Source: JACDAN01 sp035535195
GTDB taxonomy: Bacteria; Actinomycetota; Thermoleophilia; Gaiellales; Gaiellaceae
Reading direction: 5' to 3'
NCBI GenBank assembly: GCA_035535195.1
Contig: DATLQK010000029.1
Coordinates: 8,340-72,339, forward strand
DNA length: 64,000 bases
The translations under genes were made by a program, and so were the position numbers. This document shows positions 15,283-23,685 of the stretch, one piece after another (positions within the stretch are counted from its first letter, which is position 1; every line of letters starts with the position of its first letter). The notes beneath the pieces are model-generated. The model did not search any database and had not been told where the DNA came from. It saw nothing but the letters and a program-made list of their open reading frames with translations.

Positions 15283-16950
15283 CTACCGGGTGAGGCAGAG
15301 CGCCGCGTAGTCCCACGTGAAGACCGGGTGGTAGTGGTAGCAACCAGTCCGGGACGACACGTAGTGGCGGTCGTTCGGGCTCGCGAACGTCGCCATCGGC
15401 GAGGCGTTGCGGGCCAGGTCGACGTCCAGCTGGCTGAACGCGCGATACCGCTGGAGGCCGACCATCTGCTTCGCCCGCGTGATCTTGCGGTTGTACGCGG
15501 ACGAGTTGAAGTACGAGAAGTTGACGCCGTTGGCCGGCCTGATCGTCGTCCCGTCGACGAGGAAGATGAAGTCGTACGGGTCGAAGTAGTCCATATGCCA
15601 ACCCTCGAGCCCCATGTCGTAGGGCTCGCCGCGCCGACCCTCGAGCTCGAACTGGGTCGCCCGCGGGTACAGCTTGATGTCCATGTTCAAGCCGATGTTG
15701 CGCAGGTTCGCCTGGGCGATCTGGCACTGCTGAGGAGCCGGAGCCCGGTTCGAGCAGTACATGACGCCGCTTCCGCTGCGCGTGGCGCCGCGGGCGAGCT
15801 GCCGAGCCCTGTTCAGGTTCGGATGCCGCGGGTAGAGCGCGACGTTCTTGAAGCCGCGCATCGTCGGCGGCATGTACTGGTCGTTCACGACACCGCCGTA
15901 CGCACCGCGCTGGACGAGAATCGCCTGGCGGTCGATCGCGTACTGAACGGCCTTCTTCAGCCTCAGGTTGCCGAGGCCGCCGCCGCCGAAGAGCGGGCGG
16001 TCGTGGTTCATCGACAGGTACTGGATCGTCGGTGCGGGGTTCGCGAAGTAGCGGCCCGGTGAGCCCTTCTTCACGCCGTAGCGCCGACCCAGCTCGGCAT
16101 GAGCCGACGGCGGGATGTCACCGGTGTCGGTGACGCCACGATCGATGTTCAACTTGATCGTCTCGAGCGGGAGACCCACGTCGACCACGATCGAGTTGAC
16201 GTTGTGCGGCCGCGGGCCCTTATAGAACTTGTTCCGGACCACGACGACCTGGCGGTTCCGCTCCCACTTCTGGATGTAGTACGGACCGGCCGTGTGCACC
16301 GGAGCGTTGACGCCGTCCGGCTCGATCGGCAGGTTCGTCGGAATCGCCTGGAAGAACGGCATCGCGAGCCGGGCCAGGAGGTCCGGGGCGCGGCGCGTCA
16401 TCTTGATCTGCAGCGTGTACTTGCCGATCGCCTTGAGGCCCGTCGCGCGCGTCGCGCGTCCGGCAATCACCGCCTCTGCGCCGACGATGTCCTCGACGAA
16501 CGGCTGAGCCGGAGAGCTCATCCGCCGGGCGAGGTCACGGTTGATCGAGTAGACGAAGTTCGCCGCCGTCACCGGCTGACCGTTCGACAGGCGGAACGAC
16601 TTCTTCAGCTGGAACGTGTAGGTGAGCCCGTTCTTGGAGATGCGCGGGAAGCCCTTGGCGACTTCCGGCGTCAGTCGGGATCCCTTCGGAGCCGGGGCGT
16701 CGGGGTAGTTCAGGAGCATCGCCGAGGTCGCGTACATGAGCGCCCAGGAGGGCGTGTAGTACGCGAGCGCCGGGTCGACGTAGTCGATGTCGACCGAGAG
16801 GCTGTGCTTGAACGTCCCACCAACCCTGGCCTGGCCGCTCGACGACGCCTGCGGGGCGGCGCTGCTCGACGGGCCCGCGACGGCGGACGCTGCGAGCAGC
16901 CCGGCGCCCACGACCAGCATCGCGAGCGAGACCATGAGCCGTCTGTGCAT
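15283..16950 (-). CDS. ABC transporter solute-binding protein, family 5 (peptide/opine/nickel type)
   Basis: A 555-residue exported binding protein with a signal peptide (residues 1-~30, ending ASAVAGPSSSA) and an SBP_bac_5 fold: GGTFKHSLSVDIDYVDPALAYY, LTYTFQLKKSFRLSNGQPVTAANFVYSINR, HTAGPYYIQKWERNRQVVVVRNKFY and LRLKKAVQYAIDRQAI. Family members capture oligopeptides, glutathione, opines or nickel for an ABC importer. No lipobox Cys is seen and no Dpp/Opp permease is nearby, so it is an orphan here. AAAGGAG sits 5 bases before the ATG. It is divergent from a LysR gene, a likely regulator. Confidence 0.9.
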   Translation of the reverse strand: MHRRLMVSLAMLVVGAGLLAASAVAGPSSSAAPQASSSGQARVGGTFKHSLSVDIDYVDPALAYYTPSWALMYATSAMLLNYPDAPAPKGSRLTPEVAKGFPRISKNGLTYTFQLKKSFRLSNGQPVTAANFVYSINRDLARRMSSPAQPFVEDIVGAEAVIAGRATRATGLKAIGKYTLQIKMTRRAPDLLARLAMPFFQAIPTNLPIEPDGVNAPVHTAGPYYIQKWERNRQVVVVRNKFYKGPRPHNVNSIVVDVGLPLETIKLNIDRGVTDTGDIPPSAHAELGRRYGVKKGSPGRYFANPAPTIQYLSMNHDRPLFGGGGLGNLRLKKAVQYAIDRQAILVQRGAYGGVVNDQYMPPTMRGFKNVALYPRHPNLNRARQLARGATRSGSGVMYCSNRAPAPQQCQIAQANLRNIGLNMDIKLYPRATQFELEGRRGEPYDMGLEGWHMDYFDPYDFIFLVDGTTIRPANGVNFSYFNSSAYNRKITRAKQMVGLQRYRAFSQLDVDLARNASPMATFASPNDRHYVSSRTGCYHYHPVFTWDYAALCLTR

Positions 16951-16967
16951 GAGACTCCTTTCATTGG

Positions 16968-16995
16968 GAGCCGGCGCAACCGCCTGCGCCGGCTC
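16968..16995 (-). promoter_or_regulatory. 11-bp hairpin in the 5' leader of the SBP_5 gene
   Basis: GAGCCGGCGCA (16968-16978) and its complement (16985-16995) flank a six-base loop, and the SBP_5 Shine-Dalgarno lies just beyond on the minus strand. It could stabilise the mRNA, limit ribosome access, or be a DNA operator for the divergent LysR protein. No T run follows, so it is not an ordinary terminator. Confidence 0.5.
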
Positions 16996-17209
16996 GGGAA
17001 CGCGGGATGCGTCCTTCAGCCCCTCAAACGGCTCGAAATAGAGGATGTTAGATCTCGTTCACGAGCACGAATGGCCCGTTCAGAGGACGTAATCGCCGCG
17101 CAACAATCTTTTCGGCCGCTTGTGGCGTCTCCGACAAGTGGATGGGCCGATCGACCCCCGCGAGCCCAGGGCGCCACGCGCCCAGCGCGAGCCTGTACCA
17201 GGAGCCGTC

Positions 17210-18130
17210 GTGCAGCAGCTGAGACGGTGGCCGGGGATCGAGCTGCGGCACCTCGAGGCGCTCTCCGTCGTCGCGGACGAGGGAAGCTTCCGGCGCGCCG
17301 CGCGGCGCCTCGGCTACACGCAGTCGGCGATCAGCCAACAGATTGCTGCCCTCGAGCGGGCGATCGGGCACGCGGTGCTCGAGCGCCCGTCACGCGGGCG
17401 GCCGCTCGCGCTCACCGACGTCGGCAGCCGGCTCCGGCGCCTGTACGAGACCGTCGAGCAGGCGATGGCTGCGGCGCGCGTCGATGTGGCCGCGGTGGCG
17501 GCCGGCGCGACCAACGTCGTCCGGATCGGGATCGCCTTCGCACTGCCGCACCTCGCCGACGCCGTCGTCGCCGCGCGGACGCGGAATCCGCGCGTGCTCG
17601 TCGAGGTCGTCCGGGGGGCGGAGGACGAGCGGCTGCTCCGGCTGGTGGAGAGCGGCTCGCTCGACTTCGCCGTCGTGCGGAGCCCTACCGCCGGTGATGC
17701 CGTCACGCTGGGCGAGGTCGCGTCCTGTGCCTACGTGCTCGCGATCCCGTCGGCCTCGTCGCTGGCGCGGGCGAAGGCCCGCCTCGGGCTCTGCGACGTC
17801 TCGGAGTACGCGCGGATCGCGACGGCGGACGGCACTGCGTACGCCGACGACTCGCAGGCGGCGATCGTCGCCGTCGACGCCGAGATGGCGCTCGAGCTCG
17901 TCGGCGCCGGCGCAGGGGTGGCGGTGCTGCCGGCGATCCTCGCGGGCGGCGCACCGCCGACGGTGGCCGTCCGGCCGCTGCGGGACATCCTGCCGCCGTT
18001 CCAGATCGCGATCGCAGCGAGCTCCGAGCTGTCCCCCTCGGGCCACCAGATCGCGGACCTGGTCCGGCTGGCGATCGACGGCTGGCCGGGCGCCGACGAA
18101 GCCGGCAAGAACGCCACCAGCCCAGCCTGA
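17210..18130 (+). CDS. LysR-family transcriptional regulator
   Basis: A 306-residue LysR-type regulator. The N-terminal helix-turn-helix (IELRHLEALSVVADEGSFRRAARRLGYTQSAISQQIAALERAIGHAVLER) is textbook, followed by the effector-binding region. GTG 17210 is chosen because AGGAG lies 6 bases upstream and the HTH then begins at residue ~9; an in-frame ATG at 17120 would add 30 unlikely residues. It is transcribed away from the SBP_5 gene, the classic LysR arrangement, so it may control that gene or the molybdenum-hydroxylase operon 360 bases downstream. The effector is unknown. Confidence 0.9.
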   Translation: MQQLRRWPGIELRHLEALSVVADEGSFRRAARRLGYTQSAISQQIAALERAIGHAVLERPSRGRPLALTDVGSRLRRLYETVEQAMAAARVDVAAVAAGATNVVRIGIAFALPHLADAVVAARTRNPRVLVEVVRGAEDERLLRLVESGSLDFAVVRSPTAGDAVTLGEVASCAYVLAIPSASSLARAKARLGLCDVSEYARIATADGTAYADDSQAAIVAVDAEMALELVGAGAGVAVLPAILAGGAPPTVAVRPLRDILPPFQIAIAASSELSPSGHQIADLVRLAIDGWPGADEAGKNATSPA

Positions 18131-18216
18131 CGCGGGCCAGACCCTCGCGGACATGACGAGTGTCTGACACCGGCGAAGGCCGTTTAGGCCACGTCTGGGG
18201 CGGCAACCACCGAACC

Positions 18217-18390
18217 ATGGCCGAACCGAGGCGAACCGAAGACGCGCCCCTCGAGCGCGAGGTGCGCGAAGCTGCGCGCGGCGAGAGCGACCGCACGCCG
18301 GCGCTCGTCCTCGGCGGCGTCGCGGGCCTGATCGCGATCGCCGTCCTCGTGCTGGCGGCGCTCGCCTTCCTGCTCTACTGGCTCCTCTGA
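18217..18390 (+). CDS. Small single-helix membrane protein
   Basis: A 57-residue protein: a charged N-terminal half (EPRRTEDAPLEREVREAARGE) and one C-terminal transmembrane helix (VLGGVAGLIAIAVLVLAALAFLLYWLL). GTG 18160 is an alternative start adding 19 residues and lies within the 11-bp palindrome GTGTCTGACAC. No family recognised. It stands alone between LysR and the molybdenum hydroxylase operon. Confidence 0.5.
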   Translation: MAEPRRTEDAPLEREVREAARGESDRTPALVLGGVAGLIAIAVLVLAALAFLLYWLL

Positions 18391-18456
18391 CTCGGCGGCG
18401 AAACGCGCCGGACGCGACCGGCTGCTTCGCGGCCCGAGCCGCCTCCACGTTCCTCC

Positions 18457-18486
18457 TTGACAACGCCGCCGGGCGCAGCGTTGAAT
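18457..18486 (+). promoter_or_regulatory. Putative promoter of the molybdenum hydroxylase operon
   Basis: TTGACA (18457-18462) is a perfect -35. An 18-base spacer leads to TTGAAT (18481-18486), a poor -10 because the second base is not A, ending 7 bases before ATG 18494. If real, the eight-gene operon begins with a leaderless message. Confidence 0.4.
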
Positions 18487-18493
18487 CCTCGCC

Positions 18494-19294
18494 ATGCTTC
18501 TCGCCGAGGTCGAGTACGCGCGCCCGACGAGCGTCGACGACGCGGTTCGGCTGCTGGGAGCCCACGACGGGGCGCGCCCGCTCGCCGGCGGGCAGACGCT
18601 GACGAACGTGATGAAGGCGCGCGCCGCGGCGCCCGACGTCCTCGTCGACCTGAACAAGCTCGAGGAGCTGCGAGCGATCAGCCGCAGCAGCGACGGGCTC
18701 GAGCTCGGCGCGATGGTGACCCTCGCCGAGCTGGTTAGGTCGAGCGAGGTCGCGGAGGCGCGCCCGATCCTGGCCGAGGTGGCAGCCAAGATCGCCGACG
18801 TGCAGGTGCGGAACCGCGGGACGATCGGCGGGAACATCTGCTCGAACGACCCGACGAACCACCTGCCGCCAGTCGTCTCGGCGCTGGGCGCGACGATGAC
18901 GGTCCGCGGCGCCGACGGCGAGCGGACGGTTCCGGTCGACGAGTTCTTCCTCGGCGTCTACATGACCGCCGTCGCGCCGGGAGAGCTGCTGACGTCCATC
19001 ACGGTGCCGGCGGGGAGCGGCGCAGACGGCTTCGCGTCGATCCCGATCGGCCGCGACGGCACCTGCATCGTGAACGCGGCCGCGTCGATCGCCGACGGGC
19101 AGGCGCGAATCGCACTCGGGTGTGTCGCCGCGACTCCGGTCCTCCTGACGACCGCGCCGGAGGAGGCTGCGGTGCGCGAGGCCGTCCGGGGCGCGAAACT
19201 CGACCCGCCGTCGGACGTCCACGCCTCCGCCGAGTATCGCAGGCACCTCGCCGAGATCGTCGCCGTCCGCGCCGTCCAGGAGGCCGCCTCGTGA
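18494..19294 (+). CDS. FAD-binding (medium) subunit of a xanthine dehydrogenase/CO dehydrogenase-family enzyme
   Basis: A 266-residue flavoprotein subunit of a molybdenum hydroxylase. FAD contacts are seen in RPLAGGQTLTNVMKAR (residues ~28-43) and NRGTIGGNICSNDPTNHLPP (~108-127). It passes electrons from the iron-sulfur subunit to an acceptor. It is the first gene of a run of eight same-strand genes to 26136, all joined by 1-4 base overlaps. The next gene encodes the 2Fe-2S subunit and begins inside its stop (GTGA), preceded by AGGAGG. Confidence 0.92.
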   Translation: MLLAEVEYARPTSVDDAVRLLGAHDGARPLAGGQTLTNVMKARAAAPDVLVDLNKLEELRAISRSSDGLELGAMVTLAELVRSSEVAEARPILAEVAAKIADVQVRNRGTIGGNICSNDPTNHLPPVVSALGATMTVRGADGERTVPVDEFFLGVYMTAVAPGELLTSITVPAGSGADGFASIPIGRDGTCIVNAAASIADGQARIALGCVAATPVLLTTAPEEAAVREAVRGAKLDPPSDVHASAEYRRHLAEIVAVRAVQEAAS

Positions 19295-19776
19295 CCGAGC
19301 CCATCCGGAGCCAGCTGATCGCTGTCGAGGTGAACGGGGAGCGACACGAGCGCGACGTCGAGGCGAGACGCCTGCTCGTCCACTTCCTCCGCGACGACCT
19401 CGACCTGACCGGAACGCACGTCGGCTGCGACACAGGCAACTGCGGCGCCTGCACGGTGCTCGTCGACGGCGTCGCGATCAAGAGCTGCATGATGCTCGCC
19501 GTCCAGGCCGACGGCTCCTCGATCCAGACGGTCGAGGGGCTGGCGCCCGACGGGGAGCTGCACCCGCTCCAGCAGGCTTTCACCTCGTTCCACGCGCTCC
19601 AGTGCGGTTACTGCACGCCGGGGATGCTGATGAGCGCGAAGCACCTGCTCGACCACAACCCGGAGCCCACGGAGGCCGAGATCCGCCGCGCGATCCAGGG
19701 GAACATCTGCCGCTGCACCGGCTACGTGAACATCGTCGAGGCCATTGCCGCTGCAGCCAAGGGAGGTGGCGCATGA
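19291..19776 (+). CDS. 2Fe-2S (small) subunit of the molybdenum hydroxylase
   Basis: A 161-residue iron-sulfur subunit. The plant-type ferredoxin cluster ligands lie in GCDTGNCGACTVLVDG...KSC (residues ~46-69) and the second cluster ligands in CGYCTPGML and GNICRCTGYVNI (~107-150). Length and motif order match CoxS/XdhC-type small subunits. It relays electrons from the Mo centre to FAD. GTG 19291 overlaps the medium-subunit stop, and the large subunit starts in its own stop (ATGA). Confidence 0.94.
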   Translation: MTEPIRSQLIAVEVNGERHERDVEARRLLVHFLRDDLDLTGTHVGCDTGNCGACTVLVDGVAIKSCMMLAVQADGSSIQTVEGLAPDGELHPLQQAFTSFHALQCGYCTPGMLMSAKHLLDHNPEPTEAEIRRAIQGNICRCTGYVNIVEAIAAAAKGGGA

Positions 19777-22259
19777 GCGAGACGACCGTCACGCCCGATC
19801 GTCCGATCACGGTCGAGGAGACGGAGACCGCGCCGGGGTTCATCGGCGTCAACGTCCCTCGGAAGGAGGACCGCCGCCTCGTCCAGGGCGAGGGGGTCTT
19901 CGTCGACGACGTCAAGCGGCACGGAATGGCCTACGTCCACTTCGTCCGCTCGCCCTACGCGCACGCCGCGATCACGCGCATCGACGTGTCGAAGGCGGTG
20001 GCGCTGGAGGGCGTCTACGGGACCTTGCTCGGCGAGGAGGTCGCGGCCGAGACGGATCCGTTCTTCCAGATCGCGCCGCCGCCGGCGGGCGAACTGAAGG
20101 ACTACGCGCTCGCTGTGGGCAAGGTACGCCACGTCGGCGAGCCCGTCGTCGCTGTCGCCGCCGCCACCCGCGAGCTGGCGCGCGACGCAGCCGACCTCGT
20201 CGAGGTCGATTACGAGCCCCTCGAGGCTGTGGTCGACACGGAACACGCGGCTGACCCCGGCGTCGCCCAGCTCCACGACGAGGCGCCGTCGAACACGATC
20301 TGGCAGGGGAACTTCGACTACGGCGACTACGACGCCGCGCTCGCGGAGGCGGACAAGGTCGTCCGGATCAAGCGGCTCCACTTCCACCGCTTCTCGTCCA
20401 CGCCGCTGGAGACGAGCGGCGCGGTCGTGGAGTACAACCGCGGCACCGGGCAGTGGACGATCCACTCGAACAACCAGTTCCCGGGCTTCGCGATCATCAT
20501 GATGGGCCCGGCGCTGAAGGTCGGGATGGACAAGCTGCGCTTCGTCTCCCAGGACATCGGCGGCGGCTTCGGCAACAAGATCTGCACGCACGTGCAGCTC
20601 GTCGCCCTCTGCCTGCTGGCGCGGAAGCTGAAGCGCGCGGTCAACTGGACGGAGTGGCGCACCGACCAGCACACCGCGAACTCGCATGGCAACGAGCGGG
20701 TCTTTCTCGACGTCGAGGTGCCGGTCCGCTCGGACGGGACGATGCTGGGGTTCAAGGCGCGGATGATCGACGACTGCGGCGCCTTTACCCGGTACGAGCC
20801 TCTCGGCTGCATCATCTGGGCCCAGGTAACGCCGGGCGTCTACCGCTGGCGGAACGTCCGCGTCGACTTCTCCCAGGTCTGCACGAACAAGTCGCCCTGT
20901 GGGCCGAACCGCGGCTACTCGCGGATGCAGCACCTCTGGTTCACCGAGCGCGTGATCGACATCGTCGCGGAGCAGCTCGGGCTCGACCCGGTCGAGATCC
21001 GGAAGCGCAACTACATCCGCGCCGACGAGATGCCGTACGAGACGCCGAACGGCTGCGTCTACGACTCCGGCGACTACGCCCGCTGCCTCGACGACGCGCT
21101 GAAGCTGATCGACTACGGGTCGATCGAGACGAGGCGCCGCGACGCCGAGTCGCGCGGGAAGCTCCTCGGCGTCGGGATCGGCTCGACTCTCGACTCCGGG
21201 ACGAACAACTTCGGCCAGTCGACGATCGTGAACCCCGAGCTGCAGTTCTCAGGGAACAACGAGGTCGCGACGGTCAAGCTCGACATCTTCGGCGAGATCG
21301 TGGTCACGCTGGGCACGACGCCCCAGGGACAGAGCCACGAGACGACCGCGGCCCAGGTGGTGGCGGACCTGCTCCAGGTGGAACCCGACGACGTGACCGT
21401 CCGGGCCGGCCACGACAGCTACTGGAACTCGCACGCCGGGTTCTCGGGCACCTACGCGAGCCAGTTCGCGGTCACGGGGCTCGGCGCCGTGAAGGGCGCG
21501 ACCGAGATGCTGCGGGAGGAGATCCTCAAGATCGGCGCCGCCGTCCTCGGCGCGGAGTCGACGGAGGAGGTCGAGCTCGGCGGCGGCTTCGTCAAGCGGA
21601 AGGATAACCCGGAGGCCGCCCTGCCGTTCATGGCCTGCGGCGCGATCGTGAACGCGAACAACGCAGTCCTCCCGCTCGAGCTGCGCGACATCACGCTCAA
21701 CTGCCGCTACGTCTACGTCCCGCCGCACCAGCTGCCGGACACGGAGCGCAAGTACGGGAACCTGACCCTGACGTACGCGAACCAGATCCACGCCTGCGTG
21801 GTGGAGGTCGATCCCGAGACCGGCGTCTACGACATCGTCGACTACGGCGCCGTCGACGACTGTGGCATCCGGATCAACCCGCAGATCGTCGAGGGGCAGG
21901 TGCAAGGAGCTACTGCCCAGTCGATCGGCGCCGCGACGCACGAGACGTTCGTCTACGACGAGGACGGGAACCTGCTCACGCCCAACTTCTACGACTACCA
22001 CGTGCCGCACGCGCTCGACATGCCGCCGATGAAGACCTCGTCGGTCGAGTCCGCGTCGCCGTTCACGCCGCTCGGCGCCAAGGGGATGGGCGAAGGCGGA
22101 GGCGCCGGGCTGAGTGCGGTGGCCGCAGCGCTGCAGAACGCGCTGCAGGGCGCAGGTCGCCCGATCGTCACCTCGAGCTCGAACCCGTATCACCGGGTCT
22201 GGGAACTGCTGCAGAACCCGGACGAGAGTCGCTCGCTGGTCTCGGTGGACGAGCGGTGA
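19773..22259 (+). CDS. Molybdopterin-binding (large) subunit of a xanthine dehydrogenase-family hydroxylase
   Basis: An 828-residue catalytic subunit: a small a/b hammerhead domain (residues ~30-150) and two Mo-cofactor domains. QDIGGGFGNKICTHVQ (~263-278) and the late GAKGMGEGGGAG (~766-777, with the base-catalytic Glu) are intact. The active-site loop near residue 375 reads SPCGPNRGYSRMQH, so it has neither the AYxCSFR of form I CO dehydrogenase nor the AYRGAGR of form II. It is therefore a hydroxylase of some aromatic, N-heterocyclic or aldehyde substrate, not an aerobic CO oxidase. ATG 19773 overlaps the small-subunit stop. Confidence 0.92.
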   Translation: MSETTVTPDRPITVEETETAPGFIGVNVPRKEDRRLVQGEGVFVDDVKRHGMAYVHFVRSPYAHAAITRIDVSKAVALEGVYGTLLGEEVAAETDPFFQIAPPPAGELKDYALAVGKVRHVGEPVVAVAAATRELARDAADLVEVDYEPLEAVVDTEHAADPGVAQLHDEAPSNTIWQGNFDYGDYDAALAEADKVVRIKRLHFHRFSSTPLETSGAVVEYNRGTGQWTIHSNNQFPGFAIIMMGPALKVGMDKLRFVSQDIGGGFGNKICTHVQLVALCLLARKLKRAVNWTEWRTDQHTANSHGNERVFLDVEVPVRSDGTMLGFKARMIDDCGAFTRYEPLGCIIWAQVTPGVYRWRNVRVDFSQVCTNKSPCGPNRGYSRMQHLWFTERVIDIVAEQLGLDPVEIRKRNYIRADEMPYETPNGCVYDSGDYARCLDDALKLIDYGSIETRRRDAESRGKLLGVGIGSTLDSGTNNFGQSTIVNPELQFSGNNEVATVKLDIFGEIVVTLGTTPQGQSHETTAAQVVADLLQVEPDDVTVRAGHDSYWNSHAGFSGTYASQFAVTGLGAVKGATEMLREEILKIGAAVLGAESTEEVELGGGFVKRKDNPEAALPFMACGAIVNANNAVLPLELRDITLNCRYVYVPPHQLPDTERKYGNLTLTYANQIHACVVEVDPETGVYDIVDYGAVDDCGIRINPQIVEGQVQGATAQSIGAATHETFVYDEDGNLLTPNFYDYHVPHALDMPPMKTSSVESASPFTPLGAKGMGEGGGAGLSAVAAALQNALQGAGRPIVTSSSNPYHRVWELLQNPDESRSLVSVDER

Positions 22260-22774
22260 AGCTGGAGGGCGAGCGGCGCTTCGACGCCCCGCGCGAGACC
22301 GTCTGGAACATCCTCCAGGACCCCGCGCAGATGGCCGCGATCATGCCGGGCGTCGAGAGCTTCGACGTCGAGGACGACCGGCACTGGAAGGCGAACGTCA
22401 AGATCCCGCTCGGCCTCGGCTCGCTCAAGATGAGCATCAACTTCGAGAAGCTCGAGGAGGAGCAGCCCGAGTTCTCGAAGCTGAACGCCAAGGGCACCGG
22501 GGTGGGGGCGCTGATGAACCTCGTCACGCAGTTCCGGCTCAGCGAGGCGGACGGAGGGACTGCGATGGCGTGGGAGGCGGACGTGAAGATCGCCGGCCCG
22601 GTAGGGAGCATGGGGCAGCGGGTGCTCCAGCCGATCGTCAACCAGCAGGTCCAGCTGGTGCTGTCCGCCCTCGACGCGCAGGTCGCGAAGGCGGAAGGCG
22701 GCGGGGCGTCGACGAAGGGCGCCGAGGAAGGGCGCAGCCCGCTCGAAGAGGAGTCCTACTCGGCCGACCAGTGA
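22256..22774 (+). CDS. CoxG-type SRPBCC protein
   Basis: A 172-residue protein beginning KLEGERRFDAPRETVWNILQDPAQMAAIMPGVESFDV, the diagnostic start of the CoxG family, and ending in a hydrophilic tail. In carboxydotrophs CoxG anchors the hydroxylase to the membrane; here no membrane helix is seen, so it is more likely an accessory or substrate-handling protein for this enzyme. GTG 22256 overlaps the large-subunit stop by 4 bases. Confidence 0.9.
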   Translation: MKLEGERRFDAPRETVWNILQDPAQMAAIMPGVESFDVEDDRHWKANVKIPLGLGSLKMSINFEKLEEEQPEFSKLNAKGTGVGALMNLVTQFRLSEADGGTAMAWEADVKIAGPVGSMGQRVLQPIVNQQVQLVLSALDAQVAKAEGGGASTKGAEEGRSPLEEESYSADQ

Positions 22775-23685
22775 GCCGGTCCCGGATCGTCCTGGGCTGC
22801 GGGAACTTCGGGGGGATCGGCTCGGCACCGGCGTTCTTCGGCCGAGGAGAGTCCGAGGAGGAGGCGGTTGCGCTGATGGAGTCGGCGTGGTCGCTCGGTC
22901 TCGGCTCGTTCGACACGGCGGATGCCTACGGCGGCGGCCGCAGCGAGACCTGGATCGGACGGTGGATGGCAACGACCGGGCGGCGGCCCCGGCTGACGAC
23001 GAAGGTCTTCCATTCGGTCGCGGGCGACCCGGCCGACGAGGGGCTCGCGCCGGCCCGGGTGCAGCGGCAGCTCGAGGGGTCGCTGGCGCGGCTGGGCATC
23101 GACCGCGTCGATACGTACATGGTCCACGAGCCCGATCCGGAGACGCCGGTCGCCGAGACCATGACGGTCTTCGCCGAGCTGCTCGATCGCCGCCTGATCG
23201 GCGAGATCGGCGCCAGCAACGTGGACGTCGCCTGGCTGGAGGAGGCGCTGGCGGTGGCACCGGTCGGCGTCGTCCAGAACTCGTACTCCCTGCTCGACCG
23301 AGAGTCGGAGCCGGTGCTCGACTTCTGCGCGGAGTGCGGGATCCGGTTCGAGGCGTTCAGCCCGCTCGCCGGCGGCTGGCTGACCGGGAAGTACCGCCGC
23401 GACGCGCCGGCGCCGGGCGGGTCCCGGATGACCACGCGGCCCGAGCCGTACCGCGACTTCGAATCGGCTCCGGTGTACGACGCGCTCGAGCGCTTCGACG
23501 GCGCCGCTTCGGAGCGAGGGCTCGACATGTCGACGCTGGCCTTCGCGTGGCTCCTCGCCGACCCGCGCGTCGGGTCGATCGTGGTCGGCCCAAGGCGGCC
23601 GGAGCACCTCGAGCCGGCGGTCGCGGCGACGGAGGTCGCGCTGTCGGAGGCCGAGCGGGATCAAGTAGCGTCGATCTTTCCCTGA
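22771..23685 (+). CDS. Aldo/keto reductase
   Basis: A 304-residue (beta/alpha)8 oxidoreductase with catalytic FDTADAYGGGRSE (Asp-Tyr, residues ~46-58), Lys in RLTTKVFHS and His in TYMVHEPDPET, and the C-terminal NADPH loop VGSIVVGPRRPEHLE. It should reduce or oxidise a small carbonyl or alcohol with NADP(H). GTG 22771 overlaps the CoxG stop and its TGA overlaps the next ATG (TGATG), so it belongs to the hydroxylase operon. Confidence 0.9.
   Translation: MSRSRIVLGCGNFGGIGSAPAFFGRGESEEEAVALMESAWSLGLGSFDTADAYGGGRSETWIGRWMATTGRRPRLTTKVFHSVAGDPADEGLAPARVQRQLEGSLARLGIDRVDTYMVHEPDPETPVAETMTVFAELLDRRLIGEIGASNVDVAWLEEALAVAPVGVVQNSYSLLDRESEPVLDFCAECGIRFEAFSPLAGGWLTGKYRRDAPAPGGSRMTTRPEPYRDFESAPVYDALERFDGAASERGLDMSTLAFAWLLADPRVGSIVVGPRRPEHLEPAVAATEVALSEAERDQVASIFP

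Noticed and set aside
15107..15310. 67-residue frame starting at GTG 15107
   Set aside because: It is Arg/Ser-rich, reads straight through the hairpin terminator and into the convergent gene, and has no recognisable fold.
18494..22774. Aerobic CO dehydrogenase operon
   Set aside because: The large subunit lacks the form I and form II active-site motifs, although the family and CoxG-like protein are present.
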